Below, piece by piece: positions 38,966 to 47,754 of a stretch of 64,000 bases of DNA. Source of the DNA: an uncultured Microbacterium sp. (GTDB taxonomy: Bacteria; Actinomycetota; Actinomycetes; Actinomycetales; Microbacteriaceae); assembly GCF_900078385.1 (NCBI RefSeq), contig NZ_FLQR01000007.1, positions 248,001 through 312,000 of the forward strand. Reading direction: 5' to 3'. Under the pieces are notes generated by a model. It saw nothing but the letters and a program-made list of their open reading frames with translations. It was not told the origin of the DNA and did no database searches. The position numbers and the translations under genes were made by a program. Every line of letters begins with the position of its first letter. Positions within the stretch are counted from its first letter, which is position 1.

Positions 38966-39769
38966 TCACGCGGCCGAGGTCGCCATGCCCATCCGCGTGA
39001 GGGCGACGTTCTCCACGATCTGCACGACGTTGTAGAGCAGAAGGGTCACGAGCGTGATGAGCGCGACGGAGGCCCACAGGTCGTCGAAGCGCGCCGTGGC
39101 GCTGAACTTCTGGATCATCCCGCCGATGCCCTGCCCCGTGGACAGCCACTCCGCGAGCAGGGCGCCCGTGACGGCGCCGGGCACCGAGACGCGTGCGGCG
39201 GCGAAGAGCGACGGCAGGGCGCCCGGCAGGTTCACCTTGCGCAGCTGCGCGACCCGGCCGCCGCCGTAGACGTGCACGAGGTCGAGGCTCTGCTGCGACG
39301 CGCGGCTCAGGCCGAACAGGATCGAGGCGAGCGCGGGGAACAGCACGACGATGCTGCCGATCACGGCGACGGATGCGGGGGTGCCGCGACCGGTGATGAG
39401 GATGATGACCGGGGCGATCGCCACGAGCGGGACGCTGCGCAGCAGCAGGGCGAGCGGCATCACCCCCGCCTCGACGGCGCGGGACAGCGAGAACGCGATC
39501 GCGAGGAGGAGGGCGACCGACATCCCGGCGACGAAGCCGATCGCGGCATCCTGCAGCGTCTGCGCGAGGAGCGGCCACATCTCGGCGCGGTGCGCCGCGG
39601 CATCCTCCCCGCTGACGAGGAACTCCCACACCTGCGCGGGTCCCTTCGCGACGTAGGGCGAGATCCCGGTGAACGCGGTGATCGCCCACCAGAGGGCGAT
39701 GACGATGACGAGGGTCAGCGCGGCGTTGAGCGTGGATCGGCCGAGGGTCCGCCAGACGGCGGCCATCAT
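38966..39769 (-). CDS. ABC transporter permease (second of pair)
   Basis: 267 aa with six transmembrane helices. The BPD_transp_1 EAA loop is LDLVHVYGGGRVAQLRKVNLPGALPSLFAAARVSVPGAVTGALLAEW. It is similar to the permease encoded just upstream, so the two probably form a heterodimer. The type (ABC-2 subgroup with SsuC/ThiX-like sequence) fits importers of thiamine precursors, sulfonates or similar small molecules. The ATGA overlap with the upstream permease shows coupling. Last gene of the four-gene operon. Confidence 0.88.
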   Translation of the reverse strand: MMAAVWRTLGRSTLNAALTLVIVIALWWAITAFTGISPYVAKGPAQVWEFLVSGEDAAAHRAEMWPLLAQTLQDAAIGFVAGMSVALLLAIAFSLSRAVEAGVMPLALLLRSVPLVAIAPVIILITGRGTPASVAVIGSIVVLFPALASILFGLSRASQQSLDLVHVYGGGRVAQLRKVNLPGALPSLFAAARVSVPGAVTGALLAEWLSTGQGIGGMIQKFSATARFDDLWASVALITLVTLLLYNVVQIVENVALTRMGMATSAA

Positions 39770-40587
39770 GCGCTGACCGTCCCCGTCGTGCGGCCGGAGA
39801 CCCAGGGCGTCACGAGCCGGGAGATCAGTCCCACGATGCCGTAGCCGATGAGGGCGACGACGGCGCTCAGCAGGAACACCGCCCAGACCCGCGTGGAGTC
39901 GAGGTCGCCCTGCAGCTTGATGAGCGTGATGCCCACGCCGCGGTCGATGGCCCCCATGTACTCGCCGAGGATCGCGCCGAGGAAGGCGCTCGGCACGGCG
40001 ATCTGCAGGGCGTTGAGGATCGCGGGCGCCGCCGCGATGAGCCGCACCTTGCGCAGCTGCGTGAACCGGGACCCGCCGTAGACCCGCACGACGTCGAGCG
40101 TCGCGCGGTCGGCCGCCTTGAAGCCCAGGAGCGCGCCGACGACGGTCGTGAAGAACACCGCGAGGGCGGCGAGGAAGATCGCGGTCGCGCTGAGGTCGCC
40201 CGGCCGCTTCGCCCCGCCCAGGATGACGATGGCGAGCCCGCCGACGGCGACGACCGGCAGGCAGTAGCTGACGACGGCGACCTGCATGATGACGGGCTCG
40301 AGCCGCGGGAGGAGGAGCACGGTGGATGCCAGGAGCAGCGCGATCGCGTTGCCCCACACGTATCCCGTGAGGGCTTCGCCGATCGTGACCTGGAAGACGC
40401 TCCAGTACGGCGCGAGCCCGTCGTTCCAGAGGGTCTCCAGCACGGCCCACGGCGTCGGGACGGGCGTGAAGGTCGTCCCCTCCGCGGGCGTGAACGCCGT
40501 CACGGAGAGCAGCCACCACGCCGCGATCAGCACGGCGGCGCCGATGAGGCCGGCGAGCCACCCGGGCATGCGGGTCGCGGAGCGCAT
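39766..40587 (-). CDS. ABC transporter permease (first of pair)
   Basis: 273 aa with six transmembrane helices. The EAA loop is LDVVRVYGGSRFTQLRKVRLIAAAPAILNALQIAVPSAFLGAILGEY. Its start ATG overlaps the last base of the ATPase stop (TGATG), and its end overlaps the second permease. Having two different permeases instead of one homodimer is seen in riboflavin- and pyrimidine-type NMT1/THI5 systems, among others. Confidence 0.88.
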   Translation of the reverse strand: MRSATRMPGWLAGLIGAAVLIAAWWLLSVTAFTPAEGTTFTPVPTPWAVLETLWNDGLAPYWSVFQVTIGEALTGYVWGNAIALLLASTVLLLPRLEPVIMQVAVVSYCLPVVAVGGLAIVILGGAKRPGDLSATAIFLAALAVFFTTVVGALLGFKAADRATLDVVRVYGGSRFTQLRKVRLIAAAPAILNALQIAVPSAFLGAILGEYMGAIDRGVGITLIKLQGDLDSTRVWAVFLLSAVVALIGYGIVGLISRLVTPWVSGRTTGTVSA

Positions 40588-41408
40588 CAGGACTCCGCGG
40601 CCGCGCGGCCGTCGCTGCCGAAGAGGAGGTCGGAGGCCCGGTCGACGAGCGCGTGGAACTCCGGCGTGCGCTGCATCTCGGGCAGCCGCGGCCGCGGCAG
40701 GTCGACCTCGATGATCTCCTTCACCCGGCCCGGCCTCGGCGACATGACCGCGACGCGGTCGGACAGGAAGATCGCCTCGGAGATGCCGTGCGTGACCAGC
40801 AGGGTCGTGGCGGGCTTCTCGGTCCAGATCCGCAGGAGCTCGAGATTGAGGTTCTGCCGCGTCATGTCGTCGAGCGCGCCGAAGGGCTCGTCGAGGAGCA
40901 GGACGGACGGCTTCAGCGCGAGTGCGCGCGCGATGGAGACGCGCTGGCGCATGCCGCCGGAGAGCTGTGCGGGCTTGGCCTTCTCGAAGCCCCGCAGGCC
41001 GACCAGCCCGATGAGCTCGTCGATGTACTCCTTGTCGGGGCTGCGCCCGGCGATCTCGAAGGGGAGCCGCACGTTGTGCAGCACGCTCCGCCAGGGCAGC
41101 AGCGCGTGGTCCTGGAACGCGATGCCCAGCTCATGGCCGCGGCGCAGCTGCGCCGGGGTCTTCCCGTCGACGAAGACCTCGCCCGCGGTCGGGTTCTCCA
41201 GGTCGGCGAGGATGCGGAGGATGGTCGACTTGCCGCAGCCGGACGGCCCGAGGAGCGCCAGGAACGACCCCTGGTCGGTGTGCAGGTGCGTGTCCTCGAG
41301 CGCCGTGACGGAGCGACCGCGGCCGGTCTGGAACGTCTTGCTGAGGCCGTCGATCCGGATGCCGGTACCCGTGCGGGCACCGGCATCCGTGAGCGTGTGA
41401 TCAGTCAT
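40587..41408 (-). CDS. ABC transporter ATP-binding protein
   Basis: 273 aa. Walker A is [10 protein letters not shown]. The Q-loop, signature [15 protein letters not shown], Walker [15 protein letters not shown] and H-loop VTHGISEA are all complete. It belongs to the nitrate/sulfonate/taurine (SsuB/TauB/ThiZ) group of importer ATPases. It sits between the binding protein (3 bases upstream) and the permeases (1-base overlap) in one operon. Confidence 0.93.
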   Translation of the reverse strand: MTDHTLTDAGARTGTGIRIDGLSKTFQTGRGRSVTALEDTHLHTDQGSFLALLGPSGCGKSTILRILADLENPTAGEVFVDGKTPAQLRRGHELGIAFQDHALLPWRSVLHNVRLPFEIAGRSPDKEYIDELIGLVGLRGFEKAKPAQLSGGMRQRVSIARALALKPSVLLLDEPFGALDDMTRQNLNLELLRIWTEKPATTLLVTHGISEAIFLSDRVAVMSPRPGRVKEIIEVDLPRPRLPEMQRTPEFHALVDRASDLLFGSDGRAAAES

Positions 41409-41411
41409 GGA

Positions 41412-42524
41412 TCAGGGCAGGTAGTCCTTGAGATCCGGGTTCTCCGCGTAGATCTCGTCGATGATCGTGGTGTCGAACAGGTCCTCGACCGCGACGTCCC
41501 AGCCGGCGGCGGCGAGCGAGTCGACCGTCTGCTGCTTGAGGGCGTCGGAGATCGTGAAGAGGCCGTTGGCCTCGGTCTCCTCCGTCGAGATGAGGAGCTT
41601 CTGCGCCTCCAGGCCCATCCCGGTCTTGGTGGGGTCGAGGGCGCCGAAGACCGACTCCAGGCCGTCCGCGGAGGCCTCAGCCGCCTCGTTGTAGTACTTC
41701 TGGATCAGCTCCACCGAGGCGTCGGTGTCCTCCTGGAAGACGTCCGTCCAGCCCTTGATCTCCGCGGTGAGGAACGACTTGAGGAGATCGGCGTTCTCGG
41801 CGAGGTACTGCTCCGTGACCGAGAAGGTCTCCGCGACGTACGGAACCCCGTTGTCGGCGTAGGCGAGGTTCGTGACGTCGTAGCCCGCGACCTCGACGGT
41901 CAGCGCCTCGTTGGTGAGGTACGCCATGAAGCCGTCGACGTCGCCGTCCATGAGCGGGGTCGGGTCGAAGTCCACCGGGACGACCGTGACGTCGGCGGGG
42001 TCGATGCCGTTGGCGGTGAGGAGCGCCGCGAACACGCTCGCGTTGGAGTCCTGCACGCCGATCTTCTTGCCGACGAGGTCCTGCGGCGTCGTGATGTCGG
42101 CGCCGTCGGCGAGCGACAGGATCGTGAACGGGTTCTTCTGGAAGGTCGCGCCGATGATCTTCAGCGGGGCGTCCTGCTCGGCGATCGCGGCGCCGATCGA
42201 GGCGGCGTCGCTCAGCGCCACCTGCACGGTGCCGGAGAGGAGCTTCGCGACGCCCGTGTCGGGGCCCGAGATGCCGATGACCTCGGAGAAGCCGGCCTCG
42301 TCGTAGTAGCCGTTCTCGTACGCGTAGAACTCGCCGGCGAACTCCTCGTTCTTGATCCAGGAGTACTGGACGCTGATCTCGCCGTGGTCGACGGTCTCGC
42401 CGGCCGCGCCGGGTTCCGCGTCGGATGCGGCGGGCGAGCACGCGGTCAGGGCCAGCGCGAGCGCGGACGCGACGGCGAGGGGAAGGACGCGGCTGCGCGT
42501 CCGGGTGCTGCGGAAGGTGGGCAT
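41412..42524 (-). CDS. NMT1/THI5-type substrate-binding lipoprotein
   Basis: 370 aa. The signal peptide with lipobox LALTAC (cleavage before the Cys at ~29) makes it a lipoprotein. The mature part has the NMT1/THI5 fold: QYSWIKNEEFAGEFYAYENGYY, LLSGTVQVALSDAASIGAAIAE and LVGKKIGVQDSNASVFAALLTANGI. Such proteins bind thiamine precursors (HMP), formylaminopyrimidine, nitrate or sulfonates; the ligand is not decided here. The ribosome binding site AGGAGA is 6 bases upstream. A possible -10 TAGCGT lies at 42592-42597, giving a leader of 67 bases with no THI-box riboswitch. Confidence 0.88.
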   Translation of the reverse strand: MPTFRSTRTRSRVLPLAVASALALALTACSPAASDAEPGAAGETVDHGEISVQYSWIKNEEFAGEFYAYENGYYDEAGFSEVIGISGPDTGVAKLLSGTVQVALSDAASIGAAIAEQDAPLKIIGATFQKNPFTILSLADGADITTPQDLVGKKIGVQDSNASVFAALLTANGIDPADVTVVPVDFDPTPLMDGDVDGFMAYLTNEALTVEVAGYDVTNLAYADNGVPYVAETFSVTEQYLAENADLLKSFLTAEIKGWTDVFQEDTDASVELIQKYYNEAAEASADGLESVFGALDPTKTGMGLEAQKLLISTEETEANGLFTISDALKQQTVDSLAAAGWDVAVEDLFDTTIIDEIYAENPDLKDYLP

Positions 42525-42607
42525 CGGTTCTCCTGGACGGAAGGTGTGCGCGCACGAGAGGGCGCTTCGGGTGCGCGAGGGTGCGTGGGCGACGCTAGAC
42601 CTCGCAC

Positions 42608-42638
42608 GTTTCCGGCTCCGGCGCGGTCGTGTTTCCGG
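42608..42638. promoter_or_regulatory. Direct repeat GTTTCCGG upstream of the ABC operon
   Basis: GTTTCCGG occurs at 42608-42615 and 42631-42638, 23 bases apart (about two helical turns). It is located at and behind the expected -35 of the -10 at 42592-42597. It may bind an activator. Confidence 0.35.
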
Positions 42639-42732
42639 GGTGTGACGCGGCTTCATCGGCGCGCCGCGGACATGCGCCTGCCCGCTACGCGCCGCGGAGT
42701 ACTGTCCACAGCAACGACGCGAGGAGGCGACG

Positions 42733-43167
42733 ATGATGGTCCCGGAGATCAACTATTGGGCGGTGCTGCTGGCCATGGCATCCAGCATGGTCGTCGGCTC
42801 GATCTGGTACACGCCGAAGGTCTTCGGCACGCGGTGGGCGTCGCTCGCGAAGGTCGACATGGATCGCCCGGCCGCCACCGCCACGATGGCGATCGTCACG
42901 ACCGTCATCGTGAGCTTCGTCACGGCGTGGGTGCTCGCCGGTGCGGCCACGATCGCGTGGCACTTCTACGAGGGCAGCTACCTGTGGGCGGCCATCGCGA
43001 CGTCGGTGATCCTGTGGGCGGGGTTCACGGCGGCGCGCTTCATCACGCATGACGCGTTCGAGGGCCGGCCGACGTCGCTGACGGTGCTCAACATCGCGCA
43101 CGAGCTCGTCACGGTGCTCGTCATGGCGATCATCATCGGCGTCTGGCCGCCGGCCGGCACGGTGTAG
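42733..43167 (+). CDS. DUF1761 family membrane protein
   Basis: 144 aa with four transmembrane helices. The DUF1761 pattern is evident: INYWAVLLAMASSMVVGSIWYTPKVFGTRWASLA at the N terminus, and LWAAIATSVILWAGFTAARFITHDAFEGR in the second half. No biochemical function is known. A strong GAGGAGG site lies at 42721-42727 and a possible -10 TACTGT at 42700-42705. It is monocistronic and converges on purQ with a 10-base gap. Confidence 0.85.
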   Translation: MMVPEINYWAVLLAMASSMVVGSIWYTPKVFGTRWASLAKVDMDRPAATATMAIVTTVIVSFVTAWVLAGAATIAWHFYEGSYLWAAIATSVILWAGFTAARFITHDAFEGRPTSLTVLNIAHELVTVLVMAIIIGVWPPAGTV

Positions 43168-43177
43168 CCGGGAGCCC

Positions 43178-43881
<704 letters not shown>

Positions 43882-43885
<4 letters not shown>

Positions 43886-44127
43886 TCGACCACCTCGATC
43901 CCGACGACGTCCTCGATGACGGCGTTCGAGAGGATCTCGTCGGCGATCTTCTTGACGGTCTCGAGCGTCGCCTCGTCGGCGCGCTCCACCGTGAGCTCGA
44001 AGCGCTTGCCGATGCGGACGCCGGAGAAGCCGTCGACCCCGAGCCGCGCCAGTGCGCCGGCGACGGCCTTCCCCTGCGGGTCCAGCAGCTCGGCCTTGGG
44101 CATGACGTCGACGACGATGGTGGGCAT
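43882..44127 (-). CDS. purS: Phosphoribosylformylglycinamidine synthase subunit PurS
   Basis: 81 aa, normal for Pur[45 protein letters not shown] is the family pattern. PurS is a small dimer that bridges PurL and PurQ in organisms with the short PurL. The ATG has GGAG 7 bases upstream. A possible -10 TAGACT at 44166-44171 gives a ~38-base leader containing a small hairpin (GGGATG/CATCCC). It diverges from the ceb operon. Confidence 0.95.
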
Positions 44128-44237
44128 TCGAGGCTCCAGGAGTCGCGGGATGGGGTGCATCCCCCAGTCTACGGGGCCGCTCGGCCGCCCACTCGCCGCG
44201 CGCCTACGGGGGTTGTGATCGAACTGTGACCTCGTCG

Positions 44238-44251
44238 TGGGAGCGCTCCCT
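44238..44251. promoter_or_regulatory. CebR-like operator 1
   Basis: TGGGAGCGCTCCCT matches 13 of 14 bases of the CebR box TGGGAGCGCTCCCA known from Streptomyces. It ends at the -35 TTGACG. Confidence 0.8.
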
Positions 44252-44280
44252 TGACGAGCGTGGGAGCGATCCCATAGCGT
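44251..44280 (+). promoter_or_regulatory. Promoter of the ceb operon
   Basis: -35 TTGACG at 44251-44256, 18-base spacer, -10 TAGCGT at 44275-44280. Operator 2 fills the spacer, and operators 1 and 3 flank the promoter. The transcript would have a leader of about 80 bases before the GTG of the binding-protein gene. Confidence 0.7.
44261..44274. promoter_or_regulatory. CebR-like operator 2
   Basis: TGGGAGCGATCCCA matches 13 of 14 bases of the CebR box. It lies between -35 and -10. Confidence 0.8.
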
Positions 44281-44293
44281 GACATCCGATCGG

Positions 44294-44307
44294 TGAGAGC
44301 GCTCCCA
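44294..44307. promoter_or_regulatory. CebR-like operator 3
   Basis: TGAGAGCGCTCCCA matches 13 of 14 bases of the CebR box. It lies about 10 bases downstream of the expected transcription start. Confidence 0.8.
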
Positions 44308-44370
44308 TCCTGGGACGGGAATGCGACCCGACGCATCTGCATCACCCACACACCCACAAAGGAGTGACAC

Positions 44371-45648
44371 GTGAAATCACGCGCACTGCGCCGCATCGGC
44401 CTCATGGCCGGCGTCGCCACCACAGCCGCGATCGTTCTGGCCGGCTGTTCCGGGACCGCGAGCCCCGCGCCCAGCAGCGGCGACGCCGAGGACTTCGAGG
44501 GCGTCGAGCTCACACTCGCCACCTTCAACGACTTCGGTTACACCGATGAGCTGCTCGACGAGTTCGAGGCCGAGACGGGCATCACCGTCGTGCACAACAA
44601 GGCGGCGACCTCGAACGACGCCCGCGCCAACTTCTTCCAGAAGCTCGGCAAGACGGGTCTCGCCGATGTCGAGGCCGTCGAGGTGGACTGGTTCACCGAG
44701 ATGATGCAGTACTCCGACCTCGTCGCACCCGTGCCCGAGGACCTCAAGGGCCGCTGGCTCGACTGGAAGGAGAAGGCGGCGACCGACGCCGAGGGCAACC
44801 TCGTCGCCTACGGCACCGACGTGGGGCCCCAGGCGGTCTGCTTCCGTCAGGACCTCTTCGAGGCCGCCGGCCTGCCGACCGATCGTGAAGAGGTCGCCGG
44901 CCTGTTCCCGACGTGGGACGCCTTCTTCGACGTCGCCGACGACTACGTCGCCAAGACGGGCAAGCCGTTCATCGACTCGGCCAACTCGGTGCTGCAGGGC
45001 CTCGTGAACCAGCTCGAGATCGCGTACGAGCAGCCGGACGGCACGATCGTCGCGACCGAGAACGAGGACATCCGCGCCGCCTACGACACCGTCGTCGACC
45101 GCGCCATCCCGATCTCGGCCTACGCCGGTCAGTGGAGCGAAGACTGGTTCGCCTCGATGGCGAGCGGTGAGTTCGCCGCGATGCTGTGCCCGCCGTGGAT
45201 GCACGGCATCATCGAGGGCAACGCGCCCGACGTGGACGGCTGGGACATCGCCAACGCCTTCCCCGAGGGTGGCGGCAACTGGGGCGGCTCGTACCTCGTC
45301 GTTCCGGCCAACGGCAAGAACGTCGCGGCGGCGCAGAAGCTCGCCGACTGGCTGACCGCGCCCGAGACGCAGATCAAGGCGTTCAACAACGCGGGCACCT
45401 TCCCGAGCCAGCCCGACGCGCAGGAGAGCGCTGACCTGACCGGCTTCGTCAACGCGTACTTCAACGACGCCCCCTCCGGCGCCATCGGCATCGACCGCGC
45501 CAACGCGATCACCGTCGCGACCTACAAGGGCGAGAAGTACTTCCAGTTCCACGACGCTCTGCAGAACGCCGTGACGCGCGTCTTCGACAAGATCGAGGAC
45601 AAGAGCACGAGCTGGGACACCTGGGTCAACGAGGTCAGCGCGTTCTGA
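44371..45648 (+). CDS. cebE: Sugar ABC transporter substrate-binding lipoprotein (CebE-like)
   Basis: 425 aa, starting at GTG with AAAGGAG 6 bases upstream. The lipobox IVLAGCSG (Cys ~25) anchors it outside the membrane. It is a family 1 solute-binding protein: LTLATFNDFGYTDELLDEFEAETGITVVHNKA, QVWVDWF-like EVDWFTEMM and a C-terminal ALQNAVTRVFDKIEDKSTSWDTWVNEV. Followed by two permeases, a GH1 beta-glucosidase and a LacI regulator, and preceded by CebR-type boxes, it is most likely the binding protein for cellobiose or cello-oligosaccharides. The ATPase is not in the operon; a shared MsiK-type ATPase elsewhere is expected. Confidence 0.88.
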   Translation: MKSRALRRIGLMAGVATTAAIVLAGCSGTASPAPSSGDAEDFEGVELTLATFNDFGYTDELLDEFEAETGITVVHNKAATSNDARANFFQKLGKTGLADVEAVEVDWFTEMMQYSDLVAPVPEDLKGRWLDWKEKAATDAEGNLVAYGTDVGPQAVCFRQDLFEAAGLPTDREEVAGLFPTWDAFFDVADDYVAKTGKPFIDSANSVLQGLVNQLEIAYEQPDGTIVATENEDIRAAYDTVVDRAIPISAYAGQWSEDWFASMASGEFAAMLCPPWMHGIIEGNAPDVDGWDIANAFPEGGGNWGGSYLVVPANGKNVAAAQKLADWLTAPETQIKAFNNAGTFPSQPDAQESADLTGFVNAYFNDAPSGAIGIDRANAITVATYKGEKYFQFHDALQNAVTRVFDKIEDKSTSWDTWVNEVSAF

Positions 45649-45662
45649 TCTGATCGACCCGA

Positions 45663-45698
45663 CCGGGGGTGCGGCGACCCTGAACGCCGCACCCCCGG
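45663..45698 (+). terminator. 14-bp hairpin between binding-protein and permease genes
   Basis: CCGGGGGTGCGGCG and its exact complement CGCCGCACCCCCGG with an 8-base loop (ACCCTGAA). No T-run follows. In sugar ABC operons such a hairpin stabilises the upstream mRNA and partly terminates it, giving more binding protein than permease. Confidence 0.7.
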
Positions 45699-45734
45699 CA
45701 TCCACCTCTCTCGATGCCATCTCGAAGGACCACC

Positions 45735-46790
45735 GTGACCACGACAGAATCGCGCCCGGCGACGCGCTCCTCCAGGACCGACGACGTGCCCCGTCAGCCC
45801 CGGGTCATCTCGTTCTCGCAGAAGCTCAGCAAGTGGGACCTCAAGTTCTCGCCCTACCTGTACATCTCGCCGTTCTTCATCATGTTCGCCGTCGTCGGGC
45901 TCTTCCCGATCGGCTACACCGCGGTCATCTCGTTCATGGACTGGGATCTCGTCCGCAACTCCGGCGAGTTCGTCGGGTTCGACCAGTACGTCTGGATCCT
46001 GACGCAGCCGCACTTCTGGACCGCGCTGCGCAACACCTTCAGCATCTTCCTGCTCTCGAGCGTGCCGCAGCTGATCCTCGCGATCTTCATCGCCGCCGTC
46101 CTCGACCGCAACATCCGCGCCAAGACGTTCTGGCGCATGAGCGTCCTGCTCCCCTTCGTGGTCGCACCCGTCGCTGTGGGCCTCATCTTCACGGCGATCT
46201 TCGCCGACAACTTCGGCCTCGTGAACACCTGGCTGACCTCGATCGGCCTCGAGGGGATCCCGTGGCACAAGGACCCGCTGGCCAGCCACGTCGCGATCGC
46301 CACGATGGTCAACTACCGCTGGATGGGCTACAACACGCTGATCCTGCTGGCGGCCATGCAGGCGGTCAACCGGGACTTCTACGAGGCGGCGACCGTGGAC
46401 GGCGCGGGCCCCGTCCGCCAGTTCTTCTCGATCACGATGCCCTCCCTCAAGCCGACCCTCATCTTCGTGATCATCACGTCGACGATCGGCGGTCTGCAGA
46501 TCTTCGACGAACCGCGGGTGTTCGACCAGTTCGGCCGCGGCGGCGCCGGCCAGCAGTGGCTCACGATCGCGCTGTACCTGTACGACATCGGCTGGGGCCA
46601 GTGGAACTTCGGTCGCGCCGCCGCCATGGCGTGGATCCTCTTCGTCATCATCCTGCTGATCGGTCTGCTGAACCTCTTCATCACCCGCACGCTCGTGCGT
46701 GACGAGGGAGCCCGCGGGCAGCTCCCCAAGAAGCAGCAGCGCGCCCTCGAGAAGTCCGCCAAGAAGAACGTCAAGGAGGGCACGCGATGA
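45735..46790 (+). CDS. cebF: Sugar ABC transporter permease (CebF-like)
   Basis: 351 aa with six transmembrane helices. The EAA loop is FYEAATVDGAGPVRQFFSITMPSLKPTLIFVI. It is a MalF-type carbohydrate permease (CUT1 family). GTG 45735 is favoured over the upstream ATG 45714 because AAGGA lies 6-7 bases before it. The C-terminal tail is Lys/Arg-rich. It is coupled to cebG by ATGA. Confidence 0.92.
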   Translation: MTTTESRPATRSSRTDDVPRQPRVISFSQKLSKWDLKFSPYLYISPFFIMFAVVGLFPIGYTAVISFMDWDLVRNSGEFVGFDQYVWILTQPHFWTALRNTFSIFLLSSVPQLILAIFIAAVLDRNIRAKTFWRMSVLLPFVVAPVAVGLIFTAIFADNFGLVNTWLTSIGLEGIPWHKDPLASHVAIATMVNYRWMGYNTLILLAAMQAVNRDFYEAATVDGAGPVRQFFSITMPSLKPTLIFVIITSTIGGLQIFDEPRVFDQFGRGGAGQQWLTIALYLYDIGWGQWNFGRAAAMAWILFVIILLIGLLNLFITRTLVRDEGARGQLPKKQQRALEKSAKKNVKEGTR

Positions 46791-47701
46791 GCACGCTCGG
46801 AACCCCCACCCCCCTCGCCGTCGTCGAGGAGACCATCCCGGCCGCCGCGGCCCGCCGCCGCGCCAAGACCATCAAGATCCGCGGTGCGCGCCCCGGATGG
46901 GTCGTCTACGGCATTCTGACCGTCGTCTTCCTCACCGGCGTCTTCCCGCTGTACTGGTCGTTCATCATCGGCTCCGGCGACGCGTCGTCGCTGCGTCGCC
47001 CGTTCAGCTGGATCCCCGGGGGCAATTTCTGGGAGAACGCCCTGGCGGTCCTGAACAACCCGGCCGTCAACTTCTGGCCGGCGCTGTGGAACTCGATCTA
47101 CAGCTCGTTCCTCATCGCCGCGGCGGTCGTGATCACCTCCACGCTCGCCGGCTGGGCGTTCGCGAAGCTCCGCTTCCACGGCGGTCCCGCGCTCCTCATC
47201 TTCGTCGTCGCGACGATGGCGGTGCCGCAGCAGCTCGGCGTCGTGCCGCTGTACATCCTGTTCAGCGAGCTCGGCTGGACGGGGCAGATCGGCGCGATCA
47301 TCGTGCCCGCACTCACGAGCGCCTTCGGGGTGTTCTGGATGACGCAGTATCTGCGCCAGGCCGTACCCGACGAGCTGATCGAGGCGGCCCGCGTCGACGG
47401 CGCCTCGATGATCCGCACCTTCTGGACCGTCGGCGTCACCGCCGCGCGGCCCGCTGCCGCGATGCTGTTCCTGTTCACCTTCGTGGGCGCGTGGAACAAC
47501 TTCTTCTGGCCGTTCATCGTGCTCGACCGGCAGAACCCGACCCTCCCGGTCGCGCTCTCGCTCCTGCAGTCGAACTACTTCGTCGACTACTCGATCGTGC
47601 TCGCCGGCGTCATCCTCGCCACCATCCCCCTGCTGCTGCTGTTCATCTTCGCGGGCAAGCAGCTCGTGAGCGGCATCATGGCGGGCGCCGTCAAGGGATA
47701 A
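46787..47701 (+). CDS. cebG: Sugar ABC transporter permease (CebG-like)
   Basis: 304 aa with six transmembrane helices. It is MalG-type, with EAA loop LIEAARVDGASMIRTFWTVGVTAARPAAAMLFLFTFVGAWNNFFWPFIVL. It pairs with CebF to form the membrane channel of a CUT1 importer. The 53 bases before the glycosidase gene contain TACGCT (47715-47720), which may be a secondary promoter. Confidence 0.92.
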   Translation: MSTLGTPTPLAVVEETIPAAAARRRAKTIKIRGARPGWVVYGILTVVFLTGVFPLYWSFIIGSGDASSLRRPFSWIPGGNFWENALAVLNNPAVNFWPALWNSIYSSFLIAAAVVITSTLAGWAFAKLRFHGGPALLIFVVATMAVPQQLGVVPLYILFSELGWTGQIGAIIVPALTSAFGVFWMTQYLRQAVPDELIEAARVDGASMIRTFWTVGVTAARPAAAMLFLFTFVGAWNNFFWPFIVLDRQNPTLPVALSLLQSNYFVDYSIVLAGVILATIPLLLLFIFAGKQLVSGIMAGAVKG

Positions 47702-47754
47702 CAGGCCCTGCCGGTACGCTCGTGAGCCACATTCCCCGAGAGGACTCTGCCTTC

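Noticed and set aside
42525..42720. TPP riboswitch upstream of the NMT1/THI5-type importer
   Set aside because: I looked for the CUGAGA core and paired stems on the minus strand and found neither.
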